Source of the DNA: Streptomyces sp. NK15101
Lineage (GTDB): Bacteria > Actinomycetota > Actinomycetes > Streptomycetales > Streptomycetaceae
Reading direction: 5' to 3'
Assembly (NCBI RefSeq): GCF_020400725.1
Contig: NZ_JAINVG010000082.1
Span: 1-33,616 of the forward strand
Length of the DNA: 33,616 nt
A program made the translations under genes and the position numbers. Each line of letters begins with the position of its first letter. The stretch's first letter is position 1. Below are positions 1 to 7,141 of the stretch, piece by piece. Under the pieces are notes generated by a model, which did no database searches, was not told the origin of the DNA, and saw only the letters and a program-made list of their open reading frames with translations.

Positions 1-7
1 CGCCTTT

Positions 8-757
8 TCAGCGTTGACGCTCCAGGGTGAGGACGGCTGCGGCGATGACGGTCATGCGATTGGGGCTGCAGCGGGCTTTGCGGAAGATGCGCCAGGACTT
101 GAGTCGCGCGACGCTTCGTTCGACCGGTGCTCGTGCCGCCGACAGAGCTCGGTTGATCGTCCGCTGGGTCGTGGTGAACTCCCGGCCGGGAAGCCGTCTG
201 ATCGGTGTGGTCACCCAGGGGCCGGCGCCGATGCAGGCGCGGTCGGCGAGCACGGGAGCGCCCTGGCGTTCGCAGATCCGGATGATGCGGTGGGTGCGGG
301 CCGCGATCAGGTCGTGGGTGCGGCCGGGCAGGGCGGGTGAGAGCCACAGCAGCTTGCCCGCGGGATCGGCGATGACCTGCACGTTCACGCCGTGACGGCG
401 GTGCTTCTGCGAGAAGTCGGCCCGGCTGTCGCCGACGCGGTCGCACTCGGCGGGCGTCCCGTCGAGCAGGACGTGACCAGGGTTCGTCTCGCGCAGGATA
501 CGCAGCAGGCCGGGCGCCCTTCGGGACAGATGCTCGACGACTGCTTTGACGTAGGCGTGGGCGGTGCTGACGGATATGCCGAAGCCGACGGCGATCTGCG
601 CGAGTGGGTCGTGGCGGCGAAGGTGGACCAGGCCGACGAGAGCACGCTGGTGAGGCGGGAGCTTGCAGCGTCGGTCACCCTCAGGGGCGACGATGAGCAT
701 GGTTACCCACTCGACCAGGGCGTGCGACAGGTCGAGTGCGGCAGGATATGGAACCAA
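8..757 (-). CDS. IS5-type transposase (HTH_Tnp_4 / DDE_Tnp_4)
   Basis: A 249-residue protein starting at TTG (755-757) and ending at TGA (8-10). It would cut and rejoin the ends of its own insertion sequence. The N-terminal third has a helix-turn-helix typical of these transposases (residues about 35-85, with VGFGISVSTAHAYVKAVV). The DDE catalytic domain follows: first Asp in VLLDGTPAE (about residue 99), second Asp in LADRAC (about 170), and Glu in APVERSVARLK (about 213). The length is normal for the family and no frameshift is seen, so it may be active. It lies immediately upstream of, and oriented away from, the truncated HIT gene. Confidence 0.88.
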   Translation of the reverse strand: MVPYPAALDLSHALVEWVTMLIVAPEGDRRCKLPPHQRALVGLVHLRRHDPLAQIAVGFGISVSTAHAYVKAVVEHLSRRAPGLLRILRETNPGHVLLDGTPAECDRVGDSRADFSQKHRRHGVNVQVIADPAGKLLWLSPALPGRTHDLIAARTHRIIRICERQGAPVLADRACIGAGPWVTTPIRRLPGREFTTTQRTINRALSAARAPVERSVARLKSWRIFRKARCSPNRMTVIAAAVLTLERQR

Positions 758-758
758 C

Positions 759-819
759 GAGGCTCCTGCGCTGACGAGTTGAGACGTCGAACACCTCTCT
801 CAACGGCACGGGAGCCTCG
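759..819. repeat. Imperfect inverted repeat in the transposase leader
   Basis: CGAGGCTCC (759-767) pairs with GGAGCCTCG (811-819), and inside it GTTGAGA (778-784) pairs with TCTCAAC (798-804). It sits directly 5' of the transposase start inside the element. It could fold in the leader mRNA and damp translation, or be subterminal transposase-binding sequence; neither is shown by sequence alone. Confidence 0.5.
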
Positions 820-865
820 CGCGTTGCGGAACCTCAGCCCGTCACCCGATCAGCGGCCACTCTGA

Positions 866-1258
866 AAGAGTTCCCTGATCGGTGACGTGCAGTTCCTGCC
901 GGGGTACTCGGTTCTCCTCGTGGACGAGCCGGGTGTGCAGCGGCTTTCCGACCTGCCGCGAGGACGGCGACTGTCGTTCCTGTCCGACATGGATCAGCTC
1001 GGCGAGGCGGTCGAGCGTGCCTGCCGGCGCCTGGACCCGGCGTTCCGGCGGGTCCACCTGGAGATCCTCGGGAACAAGGACCCGTTCCTCCACGCCCACG
1101 TGTGGCCGCGTTTCGAGTGGGAGCCGGCCGAGGCCGTGGGCGCTTCGGTCTGGCTCTATCCGCGTGACCGGTGGAGCGAGGAACAGTTCAGGCTGGGTCC
1201 CCGGCACGACGTGCTCCGAGAGGCGATCGGCAGCGAACTGGGCCAGTTGCGCGCCTGA
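866..1258 (+). pseudogene. HIT-family protein, 5' end removed by the insertion sequence
   Basis: The frame is open from 866 and ends at TGA 1256-1258. It reads IGDVQFLPGYSVLL early, and later FLHAHVWPRF, a histidine-triad-like strand (H-x-H) typical of HIT-domain nucleotide hydrolases/transferases. From family memory, close relatives have about 35-40 more residues before IGDVQFLPGY, so the N-terminus appears lost to the adjacent insertion sequence. A GTG at 887 could in principle start a 123-residue product, but it has no convincing ribosome site and would lack the first part of the fold. The remainder has good codon usage and no internal lesion, which suggests a recent insertion. Confidence 0.7.
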
Positions 1259-1342
1259 GTGGGGCGGGGCGGTACCGATCGGTCCGGGGTGATGCAACGT
1301 TGAAAGCGTCGCCCTGTGGGGCGGACGTCTGCACATGAGTGA

Positions 1343-1387
1343 AGCCGGCGGAGGGCCGCCCAAAAGCGGCCCGGCACACCGCCGGCT
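1343..1387 (+). terminator. Hairpin after the HIT gene
   Basis: AGCCGGCGG (1343-1351) pairs with CCGCCGGCT (1379-1387), and GGGCCGC (1353-1359) pairs with GCGGCCC (1366-1372) around a CAAAA-containing loop. There is no T-run, which is common for actinobacterial terminators. It lies about 85 bases after the HIT stop and upstream of the next gene. Confidence 0.5.
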
Positions 1388-1472
1388 CCTCGCAAAGTCC
1401 GGACCCGAACAGGACCCGTCCCTGTGCCGCCATCATACGGCCGCACCCCGGCCACAGACTTGAGGAGACGAT

Positions 1473-2129
1473 GTGATCCCCCGCGGCCGCCCCGTCATCA
1501 ACGAAGCCGGCATCGCCCGGCGCGCCGGCGTCCCTCTCGCCACCTGGCGCCGCCGCGACGCCCCCGCCTTCCGCGAACGTGTCCCCGGCCTCCTGCCCGA
1601 AAGCCGCCACCTCCTCTACGACCTCGCCCAGACCGAGGCGTACCTCGCGGGCAAGCCGGTCCCCGCCCTCCCCGCCGGCGAGCACCCCGAGGACCTCCTC
1701 ACCGCCGAAGAGGCCGCCGCCCTGCTCGGCATCACCACCGCCACCCTCCGCTCCTACGCCGCCCAGGGCTACCTCTCCCCCGGCATCACGATTCACGGGT
1801 CCCGGCTCTGGCCCCGTCGCGCGGTCCTCGAGCGGCGCGACAACGCCCCCGGCCGCGGCAAGGGCGGCGGCCGGCGCGCCGGCGAGGCCCAGGGCCCCCG
1901 TAAACAGCACGCGTACGAAGGCGAACCCCGCCTCCACACCGCCCGCGAAGCCCTCATCGCCGACGAACCCGTCGGCCGTCTGGGCAAGCCCGAGGAGATC
2001 GCCTCCGCCGTGCTCTGGCTGTACTCCGGCAACGTTCACCACCGGCACCCGTACGAGAAGTCTCTGCCGAAGCCGCGCCCCGTCGAAACCCCGTGTGAGG
2101 AGCCCCTCGCTCGCGAACCCCCTCTATGA
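1473..2129 (+). CDS. Two-HTH DNA-binding protein with an SDR-derived tail (chimeric ORF)
   Basis: A GTG start at 1473 follows GAGGAG at a normal distance; the ATG overlapping it runs into TGA at once. Residues about 10-35 form one helix-turn-helix (GIARRAGVPLATWRRRD). Residues about 75-115 form a MerR/excisionase-like helix-turn-helix (LTAEEAAALLGITTATLRSY). After a basic linker the protein abruptly reads EPVGRLGKPEEIASAVLWL, which is the conserved C-terminal segment of classical short-chain dehydrogenases and has no place in such a regulator. The SDR glycine motif and catalytic residues are absent. The simplest reading is that recombination joined the 3' part of a lost SDR gene in frame to a regulator gene, near 1930-1960. 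The N-terminal DNA-binding half may still work. It converges on the SUKH gene 9 bases away. Confidence 0.65.
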   Translation: MIPRGRPVINEAGIARRAGVPLATWRRRDAPAFRERVPGLLPESRHLLYDLAQTEAYLAGKPVPALPAGEHPEDLLTAEEAAALLGITTATLRSYAAQGYLSPGITIHGSRLWPRRAVLERRDNAPGRGKGGGRRAGEAQGPRKQHAYEGEPRLHTAREALIADEPVGRLGKPEEIASAVLWLYSGNVHHRHPYEKSLPKPRPVETPCEEPLAREPPL

Positions 2130-2138
2130 CGTCCCCGG

Positions 2139-2567
2139 TCAGGTCGCCTCCGGCGGCGGCAGGCGCAGCCACTTGTCGCGGGCCCAGTGCCACACCGACT
2201 CCCAACGGTCTTCCGTGAGGCCGCCCGCACCGATGCACGACCAGAAGACGACCGCGTTGTCGGGGCCGACGAGGTAGAAGTCGCCGTCGTCCTCGCACAG
2301 GACGATCAGGTCGCGCGGGACGCCCTGCTGCCAGGCGATGGTCATGAGGTCCGGCAGGTACGTGTCCGCGTCCTCGTCCGTGACGGTAACGGGCTCCAGG
2401 CGGGCGCGCTCGACGTCGCCGATGTGGAGCAGGAATTCCCGGAGCCCGGCGGGCAGCTGGATGCCGTGTTCCTCTTCGATCCGCGCAAGGAGCTGCTCGT
2501 CGGGAAACTGTGTGGGAGCCTCTTCCGGCCAGTGGGTGTCCCGGATGTACTGGATGACGTCTTTCAC
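2139..2567 (-). CDS. SMI1/KNR4 (SUKH) family protein
   Basis: A 142-residue protein. The GTG start at 2565-2567 is chosen because GAGGAG precedes it by four bases; longer upstream frames lack a ribosome site and look non-coding. The SUKH features are the N-terminal helix pair (ARIEEEHGIQLPAGLREFLL), a central aspartate/tyrosine region, and the sheet segment DGDFYLVGPDNAVVFW ending in a Trp-rich tail (WESVWHWARDKW). SUKH proteins are often immunity proteins for polymorphic toxins, but many are orphans of unknown role. No toxin is recognisable beside it; the frameshifted gene just upstream (2617-2895) is unidentified. It is cytoplasmic by absence of any signal. Confidence 0.8.
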   Translation of the reverse strand: MKDVIQYIRDTHWPEEAPTQFPDEQLLARIEEEHGIQLPAGLREFLLHIGDVERARLEPVTVTDEDADTYLPDLMTIAWQQGVPRDLIVLCEDDGDFYLVGPDNAVVFWSCIGAGGLTEDRWESVWHWARDKWLRLPPPEAT

Positions 2568-2616
2568 GAATCTCCTCACGCCTGCCGCCTGGGACCCGCG
2601 ACCGCGAACCCGGTGA

Positions 2617-2895
2617 TCATTCTGGGGCACGGACGGTCCCAGGGTGGACCGAATGAGATCCGGACCAGTTCTGGCGCACGTAGGGGAGGTTGCGTTCGTC
2701 TCCGGAACCGACCGTGAACACGCGCAGGGGGTTGTCGCGATCGTCGATCGGCACCTCGATCGGGTGGTCATGGCGGCGTGGTCCTCGCCGGGCGCCCGTT
2801 CTGCGTTGGCCTTCGCGTCCGCGAGCAGCTCCGCGCCCCAGGCCGCCCGGCCCTGCCTGTTCTCGCGCAGCGTCCGCTCGGGGGGCGGTTGTCAT
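2617..2895 (-). pseudogene. Frameshifted gene of unknown family
   Basis: Two coding-like stretches in different frames can be joined. ATG 2893-2895 begins MTTAP; removing one C from the six-C run (plus-strand G at 2880-2885) lets it continue as ERTLRENRQGRAAWGAELL and on to about 2785. A second shift then leads to PIEVPIDDRDNPLRVFTVGS and a stop at 2617. GC is high at third positions in the proper frame of each half. I do not recognise the family. A half-copy of the TetR operator lies about 145 bases upstream of the ATG, so it may once have been a regulon member. The shift in a homopolymer could also be a sequencing error. Confidence 0.4.
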
Positions 2896-3038
2896 CGGCG
2901 TCCGTCCGACGTCTGCCTGGCCCTGGCCGCCGGCCTGGGCGTGCAGGGACGGGTCCGGGGTGGAAGGTTGCCGCTTGTTCAACAGGGCCGGTGGCCCGGT
3001 GTCTGCCCTGCCAGGGCAGGCGTCCCGCCCGTAGAGCT

Positions 3039-3060
3039 TACGGTGGCTGATCACTCACTT
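3039..3060 (-). promoter_or_regulatory. Degenerate TetR-type operator (half-site)
   Basis: On the minus strand this reads AAGTGAGTGATCAGCC, matching the better-conserved half of the three full operators at 3697, 3783 and 4441. The other half (TACGGT on the plus strand, where GTGAGT is expected) is poorly conserved. It lies downstream of the SRPBCC gene and upstream of the frameshifted gene at 2617-2895. Confidence 0.5.
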
Positions 3061-3095
3061 GCGGAGCCGGGATCGGGCCATGCGCGCGAGTGGTG

Positions 3096-3617
3096 TCATA
3101 TGCCCTGTTCGGCGCGGCGCTTGAGGTTGTCGAGCCAGTGGTCCAGGGACGCGTCCAGGGCTTCCTGCAGGTATTCGGTGTTGGCGTCGACCGGTTCGCC
3201 GGTCCACGACTCCTCGGTGCGCACGATGACCCCGTCCTCGATCGGTTCGAAGGTCCAGACGTGGACGGCGGTAATGCCGGCGGCCGGACCTCCCCACACG
3301 ATGCGACGTCCGCGTTCGACCTGTTCGACGGTCGAGGTGATGTTCTCCAGGCCCTCGGTGGACCACACCCAGGACGATCCCGGCCGCAGGGCGCCCTCGG
3401 TCTTCTTGACGACGGAGCCGACGCCCGGCTGCCAGGTCGGCCATCCCTCCACGTCGGTCTGGAGGCGCCAGACGCGGCCGGCCGGGGCGTGGATGACGAC
3501 GGCGTCGCGGGTGATCACGGGGGCCGTTTCGTCGATGGTCACGGGCTGGGGGGCGAGGTGGGCGGCGCCGATGGCGGCGGCGAGGAGTCCGGAGGCGGCG
3601 TGAACGAGGGGAAGCAT
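3096..3617 (-). CDS. SRPBCC (polyketide cyclase/dehydrase-like) family protein
   Basis: A 173-residue protein; ATG 3615-3617 is preceded by AGGAG at five bases. The first 25 residues are hydrophobic and alanine-rich (ASGLLAAAIGAAHLA) and could be a signal or anchor segment. The rest is a START/SRPBCC fold: IHAPAGRVWRLQTDVEGWP at the N-terminal strand-helix, a central sheet with SSWVWSTEGLENITSTV, and the C-terminal helix YLQEALDASLDHWLDNLKRR. These proteins bind hydrophobic ligands in a deep pocket; the ligand cannot be told. The promoter contains the TetR-type operator at 3697-3716, and the gene diverges from the tetR-like gene, so ligand-responsive repression is likely. Confidence 0.85.
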   Translation of the reverse strand: MLPLVHAASGLLAAAIGAAHLAPQPVTIDETAPVITRDAVVIHAPAGRVWRLQTDVEGWPTWQPGVGSVVKKTEGALRPGSSWVWSTEGLENITSTVEQVERGRRIVWGGPAAGITAVHVWTFEPIEDGVIVRTEESWTGEPVDANTEYLQEALDASLDHWLDNLKRRAEQGI

Positions 3618-3696
3618 GGTGTCTCCTGCTGGTGTCGAAAGAGCGGCATGGGCAGACGGAGGCCCGGGAGGGTGAAGGACCCCCCGGCTTCAATGT

Positions 3697-3716
3697 GTGA
3701 GTAGCCAATCACTCAC
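3697..3716. promoter_or_regulatory. TetR operator before the SRPBCC gene
   Basis: GTGAGT-N8-ACTCAC with perfect half-sites, 80 bases upstream of the SRPBCC start. In minus orientation it reads AGTGAGTGATTGGCT before ACTCAC, nearly identical to the sites at 3783 and 4441. Placement in the divergent promoter region supports repression by the adjacent TetR-family protein. Confidence 0.7.
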
Positions 3717-3782
3717 TTTTTTGGGCGTCAACTGGCCAGCTGGGCGACCTGAAGGCTGTGGACTCCTTGACCGAAGGAGTAA

Positions 3783-3802
3783 GTGAGTGATTGAGTACTC
3801 AC
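3783..3802. promoter_or_regulatory. TetR operator abutting the tetR-like start codon
   Basis: GTGAGT-N8-ACTCAC, ending one base before ATG 3803. A repressor bound here would cover the translation start region of its own gene and probably the transcription start of a short-leader or leaderless mRNA. This is the expected autoregulatory site. Confidence 0.72.
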
Positions 3803-4366
3803 ATGAACACGGAACCCCGCCGACTGTCCACCGCCGAGGAGCGCAGGGAAACGGTGTTGCGCACCGCCATCGGGGCGTTCGCGGCACGCGGATACTTCGG
3901 CACGACGACCGGGGAGGTCGCCAAGGCGGCCGGCATCTCGCAGGCGTACGTCTATCGGCTCTTCCCCAACAAGGAGGCGCTGTTCACCGCGGTCGTCGAG
4001 CACTGCTTCACCCGGGTGCGTGGCGCCCTGGAGCGGGGCGCGGCCGAGGTCGCCAGCAGTGAGGCGCAGGCCGTGCTCGACTCCATGGGGGACGCCTACG
4101 CCCGGCTGATCAGCGACAACGATCTGCTCCTGGTGCAGCTGCACGCCCAAGCGGCGGCCGTTTCCGAACCGGCGATCAGGGAGGCCGTGCGCGCCGGGTA
4201 CGCCCGCACCGTGGAGTACGTACGCGGCGCGTCGGGCGGCAGTGAGGAGCAGATCCAGAAGTTCTTCGCGGCCGGCACGCTCTGCCACCTGATCGTCTCC
4301 CTGGACGCCTCCTCCCTCGACGCCCCCTGGACGCGCACATTGGCCGCGGGCATCGTCCACTACTGA
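3803..4366 (+). CDS. TetR/AcrR family transcriptional regulator
   Basis: A 187-residue protein. The N-terminal helix-turn-helix (residues about 12-58) contains FAARGYFGTTTGEVAKAAG and VYRLFPNKEALF, typical of TetR repressors; the C-terminal two thirds are the helical ligand-binding and dimer domain. ATG 3803 is chosen; a TTG at 3791 with AAGGAG eleven bases upstream is possible, but it lies inside the operator. There is no good ribosome site before the ATG, which suggests a leaderless mRNA. The gene is divergent from the SRPBCC gene and upstream of the quinone-oxidoreductase gene. All three share one operator type, so the protein probably represses this small regulon and itself. The inducer is unknown. 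Confidence 0.9.
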   Translation: MNTEPRRLSTAEERRETVLRTAIGAFAARGYFGTTTGEVAKAAGISQAYVYRLFPNKEALFTAVVEHCFTRVRGALERGAAEVASSEAQAVLDSMGDAYARLISDNDLLLVQLHAQAAAVSEPAIREAVRAGYARTVEYVRGASGGSEEQIQKFFAAGTLCHLIVSLDASSLDAPWTRTLAAGIVHY

Positions 4367-4440
4367 CTCGCTCCCCCCTTCGGCAGGCCGTCCGGTCGCT
4401 GCTCGCTCGCGGGGCGGCGGCCGTTTCTCCGGATCTAAGA

Positions 4441-4460
4441 GTGAGTGATTGACCACTCTA
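4441..4460. promoter_or_regulatory. TetR operator before the oxidoreductase gene
   Basis: GTGAGT-N8-ACTCTA; the left half and the spacer (GATTGACC) match the sites at 3697 and 3783 closely, and the right half is four of six. It lies 43 bases upstream of the GTG start at 4503, where a repressor would overlap or flank the promoter. Confidence 0.68.
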
Positions 4461-4502
4461 TCCCCGTCGTTTTCATCTCTCCACTCCCCATGAGGAGCAC
4501 CC

Positions 4503-5552
4503 GTGCACATCACCGAGATCGTTCTCCCCGCCGTCGGCGAGCCCGAGAGCCTCGAAGTCCGCCTGCGCGAACGTCCCCAGCCGGGACCCGGTCAGGCCCT
4601 GGTCCGCGTCGAGGCCAGCGGCGTGAGCTTCGCCGAACAGCAGATGCGCCGCGGCAAGTACTACGACATGCCGGCCTTCCCCTTCGTCCCCGGTTACGAC
4701 CTCGTCGGCATCGTCGAGGAACTGGGAACGCCCACCACCGCCGGGCAGCCCGGCCCGGCCGTGGGGCAGCGGGTCGCCGCCCTCACCAAGACCGGCGGCT
4801 GGGCCGACCACGTGCTGCTGGACGTCGCCGATCTCGTACCCGTACCGGAGGGAGTCGGCGCCGCGGAGGCCGAGGCGCTCGTGACGAACGGCGCGACGGC
4901 CTGGCGGATGCTGTTCCGCACGGCGCACGTCCGACCGGGTGACACCATCGTCGTCCACGGAGCCAACGGCGGTGTCGGCAGCGTACTGGTCCAGCTCGCC
5001 CGGGCCCAGGACGTGCGCGTCATCGGCACCGCCTCGGCCCGTAACCAAAAGGCCGTCGCCGCGCTGGGAGCGCTGCCCGTCGACTACCGGGACGACGTTC
5101 CCGCCCGAGTACGGCAGCTGGCCCCGCACGGGGTCGCGGCGGTCTTCGACCACGTCGGCGGCAAGGGCATCAAGGACTCCTGGCGCATGCTCGCCCCCCG
5201 CGGCACGCTCGTCTCCTACGGCAGCGCCTCGACCCGCGACCAGGCGGGAAACGGCACCCTCACGGTACTGCGGCTCGTGGCCCGGCTGGCCCTGTGGAAC
5301 GCCCTGCCCAACGGGCGCAGCGCCCACTTCTTCAACCTGTGGGCCGGAAAGGCCCGAAACCCGCAGCGGTACCGGGCCGCCCTGCGCGAAGACCTCACCG
5401 AGGTGTTCGAACTGCTGCGTGACGGAACCATCCAGGCACAGATCGACCGTGTGTACCCGCTGCACCAGGCGGCAGCCGCGCTACGGCACGCGGAATCCGG
5501 CACGGTCGTCGGCAAGGTCGTGCTCGCACCCGGGGCAGAGCACAGCGACTGA
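4503..5552 (+). CDS. NADPH:quinone oxidoreductase-type medium-chain dehydrogenase
   Basis: A 349-residue protein; GTG 4503 follows GAGGAG at a normal distance. The N-terminal GroES-like domain contains VRVEASGVSFAEQQMRRGKY and PFVPGYDLVGIVEEL. The central NAD(P)-binding Rossmann fold has VVHGANGGVGSVLVQLAR (about residues 155-172, a GxGGVG-type motif). The C-terminus has the usual quinone-reductase tail (HQAAAALRHAESGTVVGKVVL). The zinc-binding cysteines of alcohol dehydrogenases are absent, which favours a zinc-independent quinone or enone reductase. It acts in the cytoplasm on an unknown small molecule. The TetR-type operator upstream and the neighbouring tetR-like gene suggest induction by a xenobiotic or electrophile. 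Confidence 0.88.
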   Translation: MHITEIVLPAVGEPESLEVRLRERPQPGPGQALVRVEASGVSFAEQQMRRGKYYDMPAFPFVPGYDLVGIVEELGTPTTAGQPGPAVGQRVAALTKTGGWADHVLLDVADLVPVPEGVGAAEAEALVTNGATAWRMLFRTAHVRPGDTIVVHGANGGVGSVLVQLARAQDVRVIGTASARNQKAVAALGALPVDYRDDVPARVRQLAPHGVAAVFDHVGGKGIKDSWRMLAPRGTLVSYGSASTRDQAGNGTLTVLRLVARLALWNALPNGRSAHFFNLWAGKARNPQRYRAALREDLTEVFELLRDGTIQAQIDRVYPLHQAAAALRHAESGTVVGKVVLAPGAEHSD

Positions 5553-5639
5553 ACCCCCGAGCGTGAAAGGTTCCCAGGGAACGGGGTTCCCGACGGGGGC
5601 CGCAGAATGCCCGGCACATGCGGGTGAGGCCCTTTGAAC

Positions 5640-6190
5640 ACCTTGTCGGTTCCGGCTCGCGTCCAGGAACTGCTCCCAGCGCTCGCGCTGCTCCGATGAG
5701 AGGTGCGGTGGGTCGGCTCGACCATCGGGGCTCCGTGCTCATGCGGGTCGCTCCCCACACTCCTGCCGCTCTCCGACGCCGTCTGGGCGGGCGCCCGGGT
5801 GCGTCCCGGCCGCTGTCCCTGAGGCTTCTCCGTCCGTCCCGCCGACCGGTGCCAGCCGGGCCGATCGCCCTTACACTCCGACGCCCACGGACATCTCGTC
5901 CGTGGGCGTCGGGGCGTTGTGCCGGACAGCTCTCCAGCATCTCCTGGAGGTCGCGCAGCGTCAGCTCGTTCCTGCCGCGTTCGGCCGCGGAGCTTTGCGT
6001 CCAGGCGACGATCGCCGGGTGCGCTGCCTCGTAGGAGGTGCCGTCGGGCGTGGTCCCTCCGTCGTGGCGGGCGATCCGGGTGAGGTAGGCGGCCAGGCCC
6101 GGAGCGAAGGCGCGGCCGCACAGCGTCTCCAGCAGGTTCCGGCGGGCTTCGGCCAGGATGTGGTGGCGGTTGAAGACGCGGCGGACACAG
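5640..6190 (-). pseudogene. Degenerate gene remnant, family not identified
   Basis: The minus strand carries coding-quality pieces without a usable start. From about 6190 it reads RVFNRHHILAEARRNLLETL and, further on, ERGRNELTLRDLQEMLES, in one frame to about 5900. Around 5650-5720, in another frame, it reads LSSEQRERWEQFLDASRNR. Third positions are strongly G/C. The helical, Arg/Glu-rich character resembles parts of large mobilisation or replication proteins, but I cannot place it. Its upstream end stops at about 6190, where the ISL3 transposase remnant begins on the other strand, so insertion or deletion there probably removed its 5' part. Confidence 0.35.
5878..5912. terminator. Perfect 15-bp hairpin
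   Basis: CCGACGCCCACGGAC (5878-5892) and its exact complement (5898-5912) flank a five-base loop. It lies inside or at the end of the minus-strand remnant and may be its former terminator. No T-run follows on either side. Confidence 0.5.
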
Positions 6191-6192
6191 CG

Positions 6193-7137
6193 GCCTGGAG
6201 TCGAGGTCGTCCGCCGGGACCGCGCGCCATTCTTCGCCGAAGGCGCCACAGCCGGAGCCCCGCAGGCGACTCAGGTCGCGGACCGATGGCATCTCCGGCA
6301 CAACCTCAGCGAGGCCGTCGAGCGAAGCGTCGCCCAGCACCGCCGCTGCCTGCGCGTTCTCGTCCCTCCACTCAAGCCGAGTCCGAATCCGAGCCCGCCC
6401 CGGCGGCGGACCCGTCCGGCTCGCCGTGGCCGCGAGGCCATCGGTTCGCTGACCGCACCCGGACTCGACACGCCGCGGTCCACGCCCTGCTGGAGGCCGG
6501 GTAGAGCCGACGTTCGATCCAACGGCAGCTCGGGATGACCTATCGCACCGTCAAGCAGCTCGCCGACGTCCAGATTCCAGAGGAGCTCTTCACAGGCCAG
6601 TGGCAGAACCGTCCCTCCGTTCTCGACGAGTACAAGACCTACCTCGACGATCGCTGGGCCGAAGGCCGCAGCAATGCCTGGAAGCTGTGGGAGGAGATCG
6701 TTCCACTCGGTTACAGAGGCAGCTACCAGCGCGTTCGCGCCTACCTGCAAGAGAAGCGCACGTCACCGCGGACGGTTACCGCCAGGGCGCCCTCGCCCCG
6801 GTCTGTCGCCGGACGGATCCTCCGCCGCCCAGAGAACCTCACCGAGATCGAGCAGCTTCGACTCAAGGCCATCCGGGCCCACTGCCCCGAACTGGACGCG
6901 CTCACTCGTCACGTCCGGTCTTTCGCCATCATGCTCGCGGACCGCAAGGGCGAGTGCCTGCCGGAATGGCTCGTCGCGGGCATTGACCGCGACCGTGACG
7001 CCGTCATCGCCGGCCTCACCCTGCCTTGGAACTCTGGTGTCGTCGAAGAACACGTCAACAGGATCAAGATGCTGAAGCGTCAGATGTTCGGCCGCGCCGG
7101 CTTCGACCTCCTGCGCAAGCGAGTTCTGTTGGCGTGA
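6193..7137 (+). pseudogene. ISL3-family transposase, truncated, frameshifted and with a nonsense codon
   Basis: The 5' part of the gene (about 230 residues in typical relatives, including the zinc ribbon) is missing. The remnant opens with PGVEVVRRDRAPFFAEG and QVADRWHLRHNLSEAV, the conserved middle of ISL3 transposases. A frameshift near 6340-6365 moves it to the frame reading SPWPRGHRFADRTRTRH and HALLEAG. An in-frame TAG at 6502-6504 interrupts it, and the same frame continues from GMTYRTVKQLADV to NSGVVEEHVNRIKMLKR and a stop at 7135-7137. The last 200 residues are intact and include the C-terminal catalytic Glu region. It is inactive as it stands. Confidence 0.82.
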
Positions 7138-7141
7138 CGAC

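Larger units (their letters stand above)
1..874 (-). mobile_element. IS5-type insertion sequence, left end outside window
   Basis: The element carries the transposase at 8-757 on the minus strand. Its right boundary is inferred near 870-875, where the reading frame of a HIT-family gene resumes. Between the transposase start and that boundary are two inverted repeats: 759-819, and 841-853 with 875-886 (GTCACCCGATCAG against CTGATCGGTGAC). The left end and any target duplication are not visible, so the exact ends are uncertain. Confidence 0.6.

Noticed and set aside
1579..2277. Long plus-strand frame rich in Ser, Pro and Arg
   Set aside because: It is the out-of-frame shadow of the DNA-binding gene at 1473-2129, with low-complexity composition and no motifs.
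6600..6986. Second plus-strand frame over the ISL3 transposase
   Set aside because: Out-of-frame shadow of the transposase C-terminal part, which carries the recognisable motifs.
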